A stretch of DNA of 21,039 bases, taken from CAYNYI01 sp964401455. GTDB taxonomy: Bacteria > Fibrobacterota > OXYB2-FULL-49-7 > CAYNYI01. The stretch covers positions 1 to 21,039 of the forward strand of contig CAYNYI010000049.1 in assembly GCA_964401455.1 (NCBI GenBank), given 5' to 3'. Under the pieces are notes generated by a model. That model did no database searches and had not been told where the DNA came from. It saw only the letters and a program-made list of their open reading frames with translations. This document shows, piece by piece, positions 6,892 through 14,450 of this stretch. A program made the position numbers and the translations under genes. Position 1 is the stretch's first letter. Every line of letters starts with the position of its first letter.

Positions 6892-8988
6892 TCAGCTGTT
6901 TTTGTCTTCCTGGCGCTTCTTTATAATCTCCTCGGCTATACTGAAAGGTACAGTCTCATAGTGTTCAAAATGCATGGTAAAGCTTGCTCTTCCCGAAGAG
7001 AAGTTTCTGATCTCAGTGGTATATCCGCACATTTCCGAAAGTGGCACAAGCGCGCGGATAAGCTGTGTATTGGATGGCAGAGAATCCATTCCCTGTACCC
7101 TTCCTCTCTTTCCGCAGAGCGAAGAAGTTATGTCTCCGGAATATGTATCGGGACCGGAAACTTCAACGGCCATTACAGGCTCAAGAAGTTCCGGGGCTGC
7201 TTTCTTAAACGCCGATTTAAAAGCCATGGATCCAGCGATAAAAAACGCACGCTCTGAAGAGTCAACGGGATGGAAAGAACCGTCCATAAGCGTTACTTTA
7301 ACGTCCACAACAGGATAACCGGCATAGGGGCCTTTTTGCATAGCTTCTATGATACCTTTTTCGACCGAAGGAATATATTCCTTCGGAATATTACCTCCGA
7401 CAATTTTATTCTCGAATTCAAAACCGGATCCAGGAGGAAGAGATTCAACAAAAATCTCAACATGCGCGTATTGACCCTTACCGCCGGTCTGCTTGACATA
7501 TTTGCAAACCTCTTTGATGCTTGTGGTAATCGTTTCGCGGTATGCCACCTGGGGAGCGCCGACAACAGCTTCTACATTAAATTCTCTTTTTATACGATCA
7601 AGAAGAATTTCCAGGTGAAGCTCTCCCATTCCGGAAATCTTTGTCTCGCCTGTCTCTGAATCGACTTCAACCGTGAAGGTCGGATCCTCATCCGAAAGCT
7701 TTATAAGGGCCGTTGACAGTTTATCACGGTCTGCCCTTGAATTCGGCTGAATTGACACTGTTATAACAGGGGAGGGGAATTCTATCGATTCAAGAATGAT
7801 CGGATTATCAGGATCGGTAAGCGTATCGCCGGTTTTGGTGTCACTGAGCCCCACAACGGCTCCTATATCGCCACATGAAATTTCATCGACCTGTTTTGAT
7901 TTATTGGCGTGCATCTGCATAAGGCGGCCTATTCGCTGCTGCTTGCCAACCGTAGCGTTATATACATACGAACCGGATTTGGCGCTTCCGGAATAAACCC
8001 GGACATAACAGAGTTTTCCCATATGCTTATCAGAAACTATTTTAAATGCCAGCGCGGCGAGAGGCTCCTTAACCGAGGCTTTACGCTCCTGAAGTGTCTC
8101 ACTGTCGGGAAGATGACCCTGTACCGGAGGTACTTCGATAGGGGAGGGTAAATAGTATGTCACGGCGTCAAGAAGCCTTCTTACTCCTTTATTTTTAAAA
8201 GCCGAACCGCAAAGGACCGGTATTATCTGTCCTTTAATTGTGGCTTTTCGAAGTGCTTTTATAAGGTCGGTTTTCTTCGGAATAATACCCTCGCAAAACT
8301 GTTCCAGGAGCTTTTCATCATTTTCAGAAATCGCCTCAATGAGTTCCCTTTCGTATCTCATAGCGATATCTTTCATATTTTCTGGAATATCTGTTTCATG
8401 AAATTTTTGATGTGTAGGGTCGTCGTCGGCGTAAATGATGGCTTTTTGATCAAGAAGGTCGATTATTCCCTTGAAATTGTCCTCGGACCCTATGGGTAAC
8501 GTTACAGGAACTGCATTTGCGCCGAGTTCATTACGAATGTCTTCAACCACTTTATAAAAATCCGCGCCGAACCGGTCCATTTTGTTTACAAACGCTATTC
8601 TCGGCACATTGTATTTTTCGGCCTGCCGCCAGACTGTCTCAGACTGGGGCTGTACACCTGATACCGCGCAGAAAAGAGCCACAGTACCGTCAAGTACTCT
8701 CAGAGACCTCTCTACCTCGGCGGTAAAGTCCACATGTCCCGGGGTATCAATGATGTTGATCTTATGATTCTGCCATTCACATTGCGTGGCGGCGCTTGTA
8801 ATGGTTATACCGCGCTCCTGCTCCTGTGCCATCCAGTCCATTGTGGCCTTGCCGTCATGGACTTCGCCTATCGCGTGGTTTATTCCGGTGTAGTAAAGGA
8901 TTCTCTCGGTTACCGTAGTCTTACCCGCGTCGATATGGGCCATTATTCCTATGTTTCTGACCATATCAAGTGGTCTTTTACCAGCCAT
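6892..8988 (-). CDS. fusA: Translation elongation factor G
   Basis: 698 residues, standard EF-G length. G1 AHIDAGKTT (17-25), switch I ERGITIT, G3 DTPGHVDF (81-88) and G4 NKMD (135-138) are intact, and domains II-V are present through TGGKGQYAHV, IAGSMAFK and RALVPLSEM. It drives translocation of tRNA and mRNA on the ribosome and, with RRF, ribosome recycling. A strong Shine-Dalgarno AGGAAGGG lies at 8993-9000 (minus strand). It does not sit in a str operon (rpsL-rpsG-fusA-tuf) here but heads a unit with the U32 gene. It may therefore be a second EF-G of a lineage with duplicated EF-G (as in spirochaetes, planctomycetes and others) or the only copy, relocated; the window cannot tell. Confidence 0.96.
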   Translation of the reverse strand: MAGKRPLDMVRNIGIMAHIDAGKTTVTERILYYTGINHAIGEVHDGKATMDWMAQEQERGITITSAATQCEWQNHKINIIDTPGHVDFTAEVERSLRVLDGTVALFCAVSGVQPQSETVWRQAEKYNVPRIAFVNKMDRFGADFYKVVEDIRNELGANAVPVTLPIGSEDNFKGIIDLLDQKAIIYADDDPTHQKFHETDIPENMKDIAMRYERELIEAISENDEKLLEQFCEGIIPKKTDLIKALRKATIKGQIIPVLCGSAFKNKGVRRLLDAVTYYLPSPIEVPPVQGHLPDSETLQERKASVKEPLAALAFKIVSDKHMGKLCYVRVYSGSAKSGSYVYNATVGKQQRIGRLMQMHANKSKQVDEISCGDIGAVVGLSDTKTGDTLTDPDNPIILESIEFPSPVITVSIQPNSRADRDKLSTALIKLSDEDPTFTVEVDSETGETKISGMGELHLEILLDRIKREFNVEAVVGAPQVAYRETITTSIKEVCKYVKQTGGKGQYAHVEIFVESLPPGSGFEFENKIVGGNIPKEYIPSVEKGIIEAMQKGPYAGYPVVDVKVTLMDGSFHPVDSSERAFFIAGSMAFKSAFKKAAPELLEPVMAVEVSGPDTYSGDITSSLCGKRGRVQGMDSLPSNTQLIRALVPLSEMCGYTTEIRNFSSGRASFTMHFEHYETVPFSIAEEIIKKRQEDKNS

Positions 8989-9130
8989 TTTTCCCTTCCT
9001 TCAATTTGAATTTATTATTATTGACTTTCAGGTTTCAAATAAAAAAAGCCCCCCGTTTACCGCGAGCCACGGCATAAAGATAATAATATAACAATAGATA
9101 AGCAAACTGTTATAGAATAATTGTAAATAT

Positions 9131-9165
9131 TTTTGCGGGGGTAAATATTGCTCCCATAAGCAAAA
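9131..9165. promoter_or_regulatory. Imperfect hairpin TTTTGC...GCAAAA upstream of flgB
   Basis: Arms TTTTGC (9131-9136) and GCAAAA (9160-9165) enclose a second pairing GGG (9137-9139) with CCC (9153-9155), leaving ATAA as a bulge. It lies upstream of the likely flgB transcription start and could be a DNA operator, or structure in the fusA leader if that transcript starts far upstream. It matches no riboswitch class I can name. Confidence 0.3.
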
Positions 9166-9222
9166 AGTTCCACGGCTGGCAAAGATTTCCTAATATTCGT
9201 TTTTATTTATAATTAATTGCTA

Positions 9223-9228
9223 TATAAT
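9223..9228 (+). promoter_or_regulatory. Candidate -10 box (TATAAT) of the flagellar operon
   Basis: A perfect TATAAT at 9223-9228 in AT-rich sequence, preceded by TTGCTA, 91 bp before the flgB start. The hexamer 17 bp upstream (TTTTTA, 9200-9205) is a poor -35, so the box may need an activator or be fortuitous. No GG-N10-GC sigma54 pair and no GCCGATAA sigma28 box is seen here. Confidence 0.4.
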
Positions 9229-9319
9229 GAGATAGAACGTGTTTGCATGTGTTTTAAATAAAAGGCATACAAATTGCAAGCAAGTAACAGGAAGCTATTT
9301 TCGGTTAAAGGAAGAATAT

Positions 9320-9793
9320 ATGAATCTGCAGAATTCAAACATGAAATATGTGCCGCAGAACTCTAAATTCACAAGGTCAATGCTTTTTAAGAAAACAGCC
9401 ATACCGGCACTTCGTAAAAGTCTTGATGCCGGAATGCTGAGGGGAAAGGCGGTTGCCAATAATATTGCCAATGTAAATACGGAAGGATATCAGCGGGTAG
9501 AAGTCGATTTCGAAAAAGAGCTCAGTAAAGCGATAGACCGCAGCAAACTCAAAGGTTTTGAAACTAATCAGCGTCATCTTTCGGTCGGCAGAAGGAAAAT
9601 TGAAAAAGTAAAACCCGAATCATACCGCCCTTAGGACCCAACGCTTCCAAGCGGTGTGAATAATGTAGATATAGATATGGAAATGGGAAAACTGGCTGAA
9701 AACCAGATTCTGTTCAATTACGGTGTAAGGTTCACGCAGCAGAGATATAAAGCCGTAAACGGCAGCATCAAGGGCAGAAGTCTAAATTATTGA
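9320..9793 (+). CDS. flgB: Flagellar basal-body rod protein FlgB, interrupted by in-frame TAG at codon 105
   Basis: Start ATG at 9320 with AAAGGAAG at 9307-9314. The first 104 codons give an N-terminal extension of about 20 residues, then the FlgB pattern with LDAGMLRGKAVANNIANVNTEGY and a DFEKEL segment. TAG at 9632-9634 ends the frame, yet the next 52 codons in the same frame (9635-9790) encode the expected FlgB C-terminus: NNVDIDMEM, then LAENQILFNYGVRFTQQRYK, ending at TGA 9791-9793. FlgB is a proximal-rod subunit on the MS ring; without this C-terminal helix it should not assemble. The TAG falls in the variable loop just before the conserved N-x-VD(I/M)D motif. Explanations are a recent nonsense mutation, suppression/read-through, or a single-base sequence error (GAG, AAG or CAG to TAG). 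First cistron of the operon, 15 nt before flgC. Confidence 0.88.
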
Positions 9794-9808
9794 TAGCAGG
9801 AGTTAATT

Positions 9809-10315
9809 ATGCCTTTAGTAGGACTTTTTTCAGGACTTAATATCAGCGCCAGCGGCCTCCGGGCTCAGAGGGTGAAACAGAATATTATTTCGAGCAATAT
9901 CGCCAATGCCGAGACCACAAGGACCGAAGATGGCGGGCCTTATAAGAAAAAAACAGCCGTAATGAGGGCCGACCCGAACGAAAGAGACTTTAGAATGGTT
10001 TTTGGACCCCGGCGTCTCGAGGGAATGACCACAAAAAAGAACCATATGGGCATTCCAAAGCCCGAATTTCCCATTATTACCGAGAAAGTAGGCGCAGGTG
10101 TAGATGTCGAAAGAATAGATGAAGATGAAAGCCCTCCGAGGCTGGTATATGACCCGAGACACCCCGATGCCAATGAAGACGGCTATGTAGCTATGCCGAA
10201 TGTTAATATTGTGCAGGAAATGACCGATATGATTAATGCGACCAGGGCTTACGAGGCGAATGTAACCGCCATGGGAGCCACAAAAAGTATGCTGATGAAA
10301 GCGCTGGAGATTTAA
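9809..10315 (+). CDS. flgC: Flagellar basal-body rod protein FlgC
   Basis: 168 residues. The N-terminal rod motif SGLNISASGLRAQRVKQNIISSNIANAETT and the C-terminal pattern DPRHPDANEDGYVAMPNVN, then MINATRAYEANVTAM, are diagnostic for FlgC, which with FlgB, FlgF and FliE builds the proximal rod. Usual FlgC length is about 135-150; the middle (about 45-105) is slightly longer here. It is secreted by the flagellar type III apparatus without a cleaved signal. Shine-Dalgarno AGGAG at 9798-9802. It is 15 nt after flgB's distal stop codon and 1 nt before the next ORF. Confidence 0.97.
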   Translation: MPLVGLFSGLNISASGLRAQRVKQNIISSNIANAETTRTEDGGPYKKKTAVMRADPNERDFRMVFGPRRLEGMTTKKNHMGIPKPEFPIITEKVGAGVDVERIDEDESPPRLVYDPRHPDANEDGYVAMPNVNIVQEMTDMINATRAYEANVTAMGATKSMLMKALEI

Positions 10316-10316
10316 T

Positions 10317-10550
10317 ATGCAGACCGGTGATCTTTCAAGAATAAATACTCTTATTCAGGCCGCGAGGATGCGGAACGGAATGGCAGTGAACGGGCCCAAA
10401 AAGTCCGCCGCTTCTGAACCCGTCAAGGCCGGGCCGGGGAGAGGGAAATATAAGACTAAACTGATAAATAATTTTTCAGCGTCTTCTTTGAAGGCTGAAA
10501 CGCTTCCCCGAAGATCTTCTTTGGGGAATTATCTTGATTTAAGAGCGTAA
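10317..10550 (+). CDS. Small basic protein of unknown function between flgC and fliE
   Basis: 77 residues, starting 1 nt after the flgC stop with GGAG inside the flgC end (10306-10309) as ribosome site, so probably coupled to flgC. The sequence is basic and of low hydrophobicity, with many S, A, G, K and R, no signal peptide and no membrane segment; the start (TGDLSRINTLIQAARMRNGM) could be one helix and the end reads LGNYLDLRA. I recognise no family. Its place between two proximal-rod genes suggests a rod chaperone, a small export substrate, or a lineage-specific rod component, but that is inference from context. It is likely disordered in isolation. Confidence 0.65.
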   Translation: MQTGDLSRINTLIQAARMRNGMAVNGPKKSAASEPVKAGPGRGKYKTKLINNFSASSLKAETLPRRSSLGNYLDLRA

Positions 10551-10566
10551 TTTACGGAGCATTTTA

Positions 10567-10890
10567 ATGGAAAACATTAACGGAAATTTCAATTCGCTAA
10601 ACGGACCCAAAGGCGCGGGAAACAAGCCCGGAGCGCCGGAATCCAAAGTCAACATAAATGACAAAAGGGTCCCGGCTTTTAAAGATACACTGAAATCGTT
10701 TATGCATGATGTTAATCATATGCAGAACCATGCCGACCGCTCCATCGAAAAAATGGTCGCCGGCGAGATAACCGATGTCCATCAGGTGATGATGGCGGTC
10801 GAAGAGGCCAATACTTCATTCAACCTCATGATGGAGATACGTACCAAGATGCTTGATGCCTATCAGGAGATAATGAGAATGCAGGTTTAA
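10567..10890 (+). CDS. fliE: Flagellar hook-basal body complex protein FliE
   Basis: 107 residues, normal for FliE. After a low-complexity N-terminus rich in N, G and P (1-35) comes FKDTLKSFMHDVNHMQ and the conserved core MVAGEITDVHQVMMAVEEANTSF, then MMEIRTKMLDAYQEIMRMQV at the C-terminus, which is the classic FliE ending. FliE connects the MS ring (FliF) to the rod and is the first exported flagellar subunit. Shine-Dalgarno CGGAG at 10555-10559. It stands between the small ORF and fliF, as in the usual flgBC-fliEFGHIJ order. Confidence 0.96.
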   Translation: MENINGNFNSLNGPKGAGNKPGAPESKVNINDKRVPAFKDTLKSFMHDVNHMQNHADRSIEKMVAGEITDVHQVMMAVEEANTSFNLMMEIRTKMLDAYQEIMRMQV

Positions 10891-10899
10891 TCCCGTACC

Positions 10900-10918
10900 G
10901 GGCTTTTGCGGAAGGCCC
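10900..10918 (+). other. Hairpin in the fliE-fliF gap
   Basis: GGGCTTT pairs with GAA/GGCCC through GGGC:GCCC, one T-G wobble and two T-A pairs, around a five-base loop. On the plus strand it is followed by a run of A, not T, so it is not an intrinsic terminator for the operon; it may instead stabilise or process the mRNA just before the strong fliF ribosome site (AGGGGAG, 10941-10947). Confidence 0.4.
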
Positions 10919-10951
10919 TGTAAAAAAAAAGGATTTTGAAAGGGGAGATTA

Positions 10952-12484
10952 ATGGGAGAGTTCTTTAAACAGCTGCTTGCGCAGCTAAATGATCTTTGGA
11001 ACAGACTGACAGGCCCGCAGAAAGTAATCACGGGCGCGGTTCTTGTCCTTTCATTTACCGGATTGGTCCTGCTCATTGTATGGTCTAATTACGGCGGTTC
11101 AGATTCCGGATATTCCACATTGTTTACAGGTCTTGATCTTGAGGAATCCGCCACAATAGTTGAAAAACTTAAAGAGGGTCAGTTCGATTACCAGATCGAA
11201 AACGGCGGTACTTCCATCATGGTTCCCAAAAAGAACCTTCATGAACTCAGACTGACTTTCGCGAAACTCGGCCTTCCCCGCAGCGGAAGCATCGGGTATG
11301 AGATTTTTGATAAACCCAATCTCGGAATGACGGATTTTGTTCAAAATCTTAACTACAAACGCGCCCTTGAAGGCGAACTGGCCAAGACTATGGAAGAACT
11401 TGTTGAAATAAGAAAAGCAAGGGTGCATATAGTAATACCCAAACCCACCATTTTTACAGATAAACAGAAACCCGCGACAGCCAGTGTGGTTCTTAAACTA
11501 AAACTCGGTTCCAAACTGAAAAAAGACCAGGTTTTCGGTATTGCCCGGCTTATATCCAGTTCTGTTGAAGGACTGGAAGCCAGAAATGTATCTATAGTTG
11601 ATTCCGAGAGCAACATCCTCTCTGATACTTTTGGAGACAATGAAGTGGCTGAAAAATCGAGTAATCAGCTTGAATTACGCAGAAATGTTGAGAGGCATCT
11701 TTCAAATAAGCTGAACCATCTTCTTGAGGGCATACTCGGTCCGGGAAAGGCAAGGGTCAGCGTCTCATCCGAGCTTAATTTTGAACAGATAGAAAAAACA
11801 ATGGAACAGTTTGACCCCGAAAGCCGCGTTCTGCGTTCTCAGGAAAGGTCCGAAGGCCTTACAAGTGAATCTCCGACAGGTAATGAGCGCAGCGAAAACT
11901 CAATTAGTAATTATGAAATAAACAAAACAGTCACAAGTGTAATATCCGAGGTAGGGAATATAGACCGCGTCTCTATATCTGTCGCCGTTGACGGCAAATA
12001 CAAATACGGAGAAGACGGAAAAAGAGAATTTGTTGCCAGGACCGAAGAAGAAATGCAGAAACTGGATCAGATAGTAAAAAACGCTGTCGGATATGACGCC
12101 GCCAGGGGAGATCAGGTTAATGTTTACGGCATCCAGTTCGACACCGAATTTCTCGATCGTCAGATGATGGAAATTGAAAAAGAGGAAAGATGGGAGTTCT
12201 ACAGGGAAATACTGAAAGTAGTACTCATATTTATGATAATAGTCGTATTCATTCTATTTCTCAAATACCTTGCCGGTAATATTATCGACGCCATGAACCC
12301 TCCGGTGCCGGAGATGGTGGCTATAGGGGATGAGGATGAAGACGTGGATATGCCTGAAACTACAAAGAAATCCAATGAATTGGTAGAGAAGGTAGAATAT
12401 GTCGTCCTTCAGGAGCCTAAAGGCGTTGCCGAGCTCATAAGGTCATGGCTCAATGAGGACCTCGGAGGCGAAAAGAAAAAATAA
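10952..12484 (+). CDS. fliF: Flagellar MS-ring protein FliF
   Basis: 510 residues. A cytoplasmic N-terminus precedes membrane helix 1 (about 24-45). The ring-building domains follow with family hallmarks: YSTLFTGLDLEESATIVEKL, GLPRSGSIGYEIFD, NYKRALEGELAKT and ARVHIVIPKP. The periplasmic region is long and charged (about 230-415). Membrane helix 2 lies at about 418-440, and the cytoplasmic tail ends in an acidic stretch (GDEDEDVDMPE) followed by the FliG-binding segment PKGVAELIRSWLNED. FliF forms the inner-membrane ring on which rod, export gate and rotor assemble. Shine-Dalgarno AGGGGAG (10941-10947). fliG follows 15 nt later. Confidence 0.98.
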   Translation: MGEFFKQLLAQLNDLWNRLTGPQKVITGAVLVLSFTGLVLLIVWSNYGGSDSGYSTLFTGLDLEESATIVEKLKEGQFDYQIENGGTSIMVPKKNLHELRLTFAKLGLPRSGSIGYEIFDKPNLGMTDFVQNLNYKRALEGELAKTMEELVEIRKARVHIVIPKPTIFTDKQKPATASVVLKLKLGSKLKKDQVFGIARLISSSVEGLEARNVSIVDSESNILSDTFGDNEVAEKSSNQLELRRNVERHLSNKLNHLLEGILGPGKARVSVSSELNFEQIEKTMEQFDPESRVLRSQERSEGLTSESPTGNERSENSISNYEINKTVTSVISEVGNIDRVSISVAVDGKYKYGEDGKREFVARTEEEMQKLDQIVKNAVGYDAARGDQVNVYGIQFDTEFLDRQMMEIEKEERWEFYREILKVVLIFMIIVVFILFLKYLAGNIIDAMNPPVPEMVAIGDEDEDVDMPETTKKSNELVEKVEYVVLQEPKGVAELIRSWLNEDLGGEKKK

Positions 12485-12499
12485 ATAAGGGAGTAATGA

Positions 12500-13579
12500 A
12501 TGGCTCGGGGATTTTACAAGGAAAGTTACGATAACGGAGAGGGCGGCTCTAAAAATGAGCAGGAACAGCCGGTTAAAATAAAACTTACCGGTCCGCAGAA
12601 AGCGGCGGTGGTCATGGTTGCCCTCGGTCAGGACGCGTCTTCTGAAATATTCAAGAACCTAGCTGAGGATGATGTTGAGAAAATCACAACCGAGATAGCC
12701 AGACTTGAAGGTATTACCCCGGAAATAAGAGAAGCCGTTCTTGAAGAATTCCATCATCTTACCATGGCCCAGCAGTTTGTATCCCAGGGCGGTATGGACT
12801 ATGCCAGGGAAGTTCTGGAACAGGCCCTCGGATCCAGGAAAGCCAAGGAAATTCTGGAAAAAGTCCAGGCCCAGATTAGGACTACCGGCTTTAACCTGCT
12901 TGAGAATGTTGATCCTAACCAGCTTGTCAATTATATATCCAAGGAACATCCGCAGACAATAGGTCTTCTTCTGGCGCACATGGATCCGAAGAACTCCGCT
13001 CCGATTATATCCGCTCTGCCGGCGGAACTGCAGGTTGAAGTCGCGACCCGTATAGCAACTATGGAATCGGTCTCTCCGGAAGTTCTCGACCAGGTAGAAC
13101 AGGTTCTTTCGCAGCAGATTCGCACTCTATTCGGAGGAGATGTAAGCGAAATCGGAGGAGTAAAGGCTGTTGCCGAAATTTTGAATATGGTTGACAGAAG
13201 CGCGGAAAAGAATATTCTGGGCAACCTTGAACGGGAAAATCCCGAACTCGCCACAGAAATCAAAAACCTCATGTTCGTATTCGAAGATGTGCTGCTTATT
13301 GACGACCGTTCAATGCAGCGTGTCATGAAAGAGATAGATACGAAAGAATTGTCTCTGGCGCTAAAGGGTGGAAATGAGGAAGTCCAGGCCAAATTCTTCA
13401 AGAATATGTCTTCGAGAGCGGCTGATATGATAAAAGAGGAAATGGAATATATGGGGCCTGTCCGTCTCAAAGACGTAGAGGATACTCAGCAGAGAATAGT
13501 GGATGTAATTAGGCGTCTCGAAGAAGACGGGGAAATCATAATCTCCGGACGCGGCGGCGAGGAAAATGTAATTGTCTGA
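12500..13579 (+). CDS. fliG: Flagellar motor switch protein FliG
   Basis: 359 residues, slightly longer than the usual 330-345 because of a hydrophilic N-terminal extension of about 26 residues (FYKESYDNGEGGSKNEQEQP) before the FliF-binding domain begins at KLTGPQKAAVVMVALG. The middle domain has EHPQT (149-153). The C-terminal domain carries the torque helix region MFVFEDVLLIDDRSMQRVMKEID (split by the reader: MFVFEDV about 258-264, DDRSMQRVMKEID 268-280) with conserved charged residues that meet the stator. The C-terminus adds SGRGGEENVIV. FliG converts stator motion into rotor torque. ATG at 12500 is preferred with AAGGGAG at 12487-12493; an ATG at 12496 is out of frame. Confidence 0.98.
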   Translation: MARGFYKESYDNGEGGSKNEQEQPVKIKLTGPQKAAVVMVALGQDASSEIFKNLAEDDVEKITTEIARLEGITPEIREAVLEEFHHLTMAQQFVSQGGMDYAREVLEQALGSRKAKEILEKVQAQIRTTGFNLLENVDPNQLVNYISKEHPQTIGLLLAHMDPKNSAPIISALPAELQVEVATRIATMESVSPEVLDQVEQVLSQQIRTLFGGDVSEIGGVKAVAEILNMVDRSAEKNILGNLERENPELATEIKNLMFVFEDVLLIDDRSMQRVMKEIDTKELSLALKGGNEEVQAKFFKNMSSRAADMIKEEMEYMGPVRLKDVEDTQQRIVDVIRRLEEDGEIIISGRGGEENVIV

Positions 13580-13592
13580 TCCCGGGTAAAAA

Positions 13593-14450
13593 ATGAGCGA
13601 TAAAATTAAAGATAACAAAGGACTTGTCGAACATCTGGCGAAAGCCGCCGCAGGCAAAATAGCCTCCGCTTCCTCAGGTGTCCGCAATGCCAGGGGAATA
13701 ATAAAAAAAAGCGGAGAATACCGCTCTTATCCTTCGGGAAGCGGGGAACAAGTAGAATTCGGAGAGTTTGCGGTACCGGGAAGGCAGTCGGCGAGCGAGT
13801 CAGAGACACTGAAAGAAATTGCGGCGCTTAAGAAAAAATGCGCGGCCCTTCAGGAAAAGATTACAATAATAAAAAGAAAACTCCCGGGAGTAAAAAAAGA
13901 AATATACAAACGCGGATTCATAAAAGGAAAAGAAGAGGGTAAGGCCTCGGCCGAGAAAAAAATGAGAGAAGAAACGGCAAAGGAAATAGACAGACTCTCT
14001 GAAAACATAAAGAGCGCTTTTAGCCGCCTTGAAGGAGAAAGAAAGAATCTGATAGGATCTCTGGAAAAAGAAACAGTGGAGGCAGTTAAGAAGATTGTGA
14101 GCCGGGTGATTTTTGCCGAGGCTGAAAATTCCGTGGGCCTCATTGCTAATTCGGTGAAAGCCGCCCTTGATTATATTAATTCCAACGGAATAATAAATAT
14201 TAAAGTGAATCCGGATGATTACAATACCGCTTTGTCTTCAAAAGATATCTGGCTCCCTGTTTCGGGAGTTTCGGAGCATTACAGAGTTGTCAAGGACCCT
14301 TCTGTAGAAAGAGGCGGATTTCTGATCGAGTCTGATTCCGGAAACGTTGACGCCTCTCTTGGGACACGTATTTCAGGTATGGAGAAAGTAATTGATGAGG
14401 TATGGGAGGCGGAATACGGCAAAAATTCTCCGCCCGAAGGGGATGTATGA
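13593..14450 (+). CDS. fliH: Flagellar export ATPase regulator FliH
   Basis: 285 residues. FliH proteins are poorly conserved, but position between fliG and fliI, a central Lys/Glu-rich segment (about 70-165) typical of its long coiled stalk with a GFIKGKEEGKASAEKK stretch, and a C-terminal domain with VKKIVSRVIFAE and IKVNPDDY, then VERGGFLIESDSGNVDASL, identify it. The DPSVERGGFLIES motif is shared with V-/F-ATPase peripheral stalk relatives. FliH dimers bind FliI and hold it near the export gate. The ribosome site is weak (GGGT, 13584-13587). Its TGA (14448-14450) overlaps the fliI ATG, indicating coupled translation. Confidence 0.9.
   Translation: MSDKIKDNKGLVEHLAKAAAGKIASASSGVRNARGIIKKSGEYRSYPSGSGEQVEFGEFAVPGRQSASESETLKEIAALKKKCAALQEKITIIKRKLPGVKKEIYKRGFIKGKEEGKASAEKKMREETAKEIDRLSENIKSAFSRLEGERKNLIGSLEKETVEAVKKIVSRVIFAEAENSVGLIANSVKAALDYINSNGIINIKVNPDDYNTALSSKDIWLPVSGVSEHYRVVKDPSVERGGFLIESDSGNVDASLGTRISGMEKVIDEVWEAEYGKNSPPEGDV

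Larger units (their letters stand above)
8989..9319. other. Divergent intergenic region between fusA and flgB
   Basis: 331 bp without a convincing gene. It holds the fusA Shine-Dalgarno on the minus strand (8993-9000), an AT-rich block with a minus-strand run of T after GGGGGGC (9042-9055), a direct repeat GTAAATATT (9123-9131 and 9141-9149), a hairpin (9131-9165), a plus-strand -10-like box (9223-9228) and about 85 nt of probable flgB leader. An open frame from 9239 merely extends flgB upstream and has no ribosome site. No good minus-strand promoter pair could be fixed for fusA. Confidence 0.6.

Noticed and set aside
9131..9200. Cyclic-di-GMP (GEMM) or preQ1 riboswitch before flgB
   Set aside because: The conserved core sequences of these classes are absent and the element lies upstream of the likely transcription start.
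9239..9319. Upstream extension of flgB from an ATG at 9239
   Set aside because: No ribosome site there, and the ATG at 9320 has AAAGGAAG at good distance; the extra residues do not resemble FlgB.
9632..9640. Pyrrolysine or selenocysteine insertion at the flgB TAG
   Set aside because: Selenocysteine uses TGA; no pyl genes or convincing insertion element are visible and FlgB is not a known pyrrolysine protein. Only ordinary suppression, mutation or error remain as working ideas.
10900..10932. Intrinsic terminator between fliE and fliF
   Set aside because: The hairpin is followed by A residues on the coding strand, not T, and the operon clearly continues.
12931..13470. 179-codon minus-strand open frame opposite fliG
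   Set aside because: Shadow of a strongly conserved fliG; composition rich in S, R and C without any motif.
14402..14446. Earlier fliI start inside fliH
   Set aside because: The ATGA overlap at 14447 with GAAGGGG upstream mirrors the fliI-fliJ and fliJ-next junctions.
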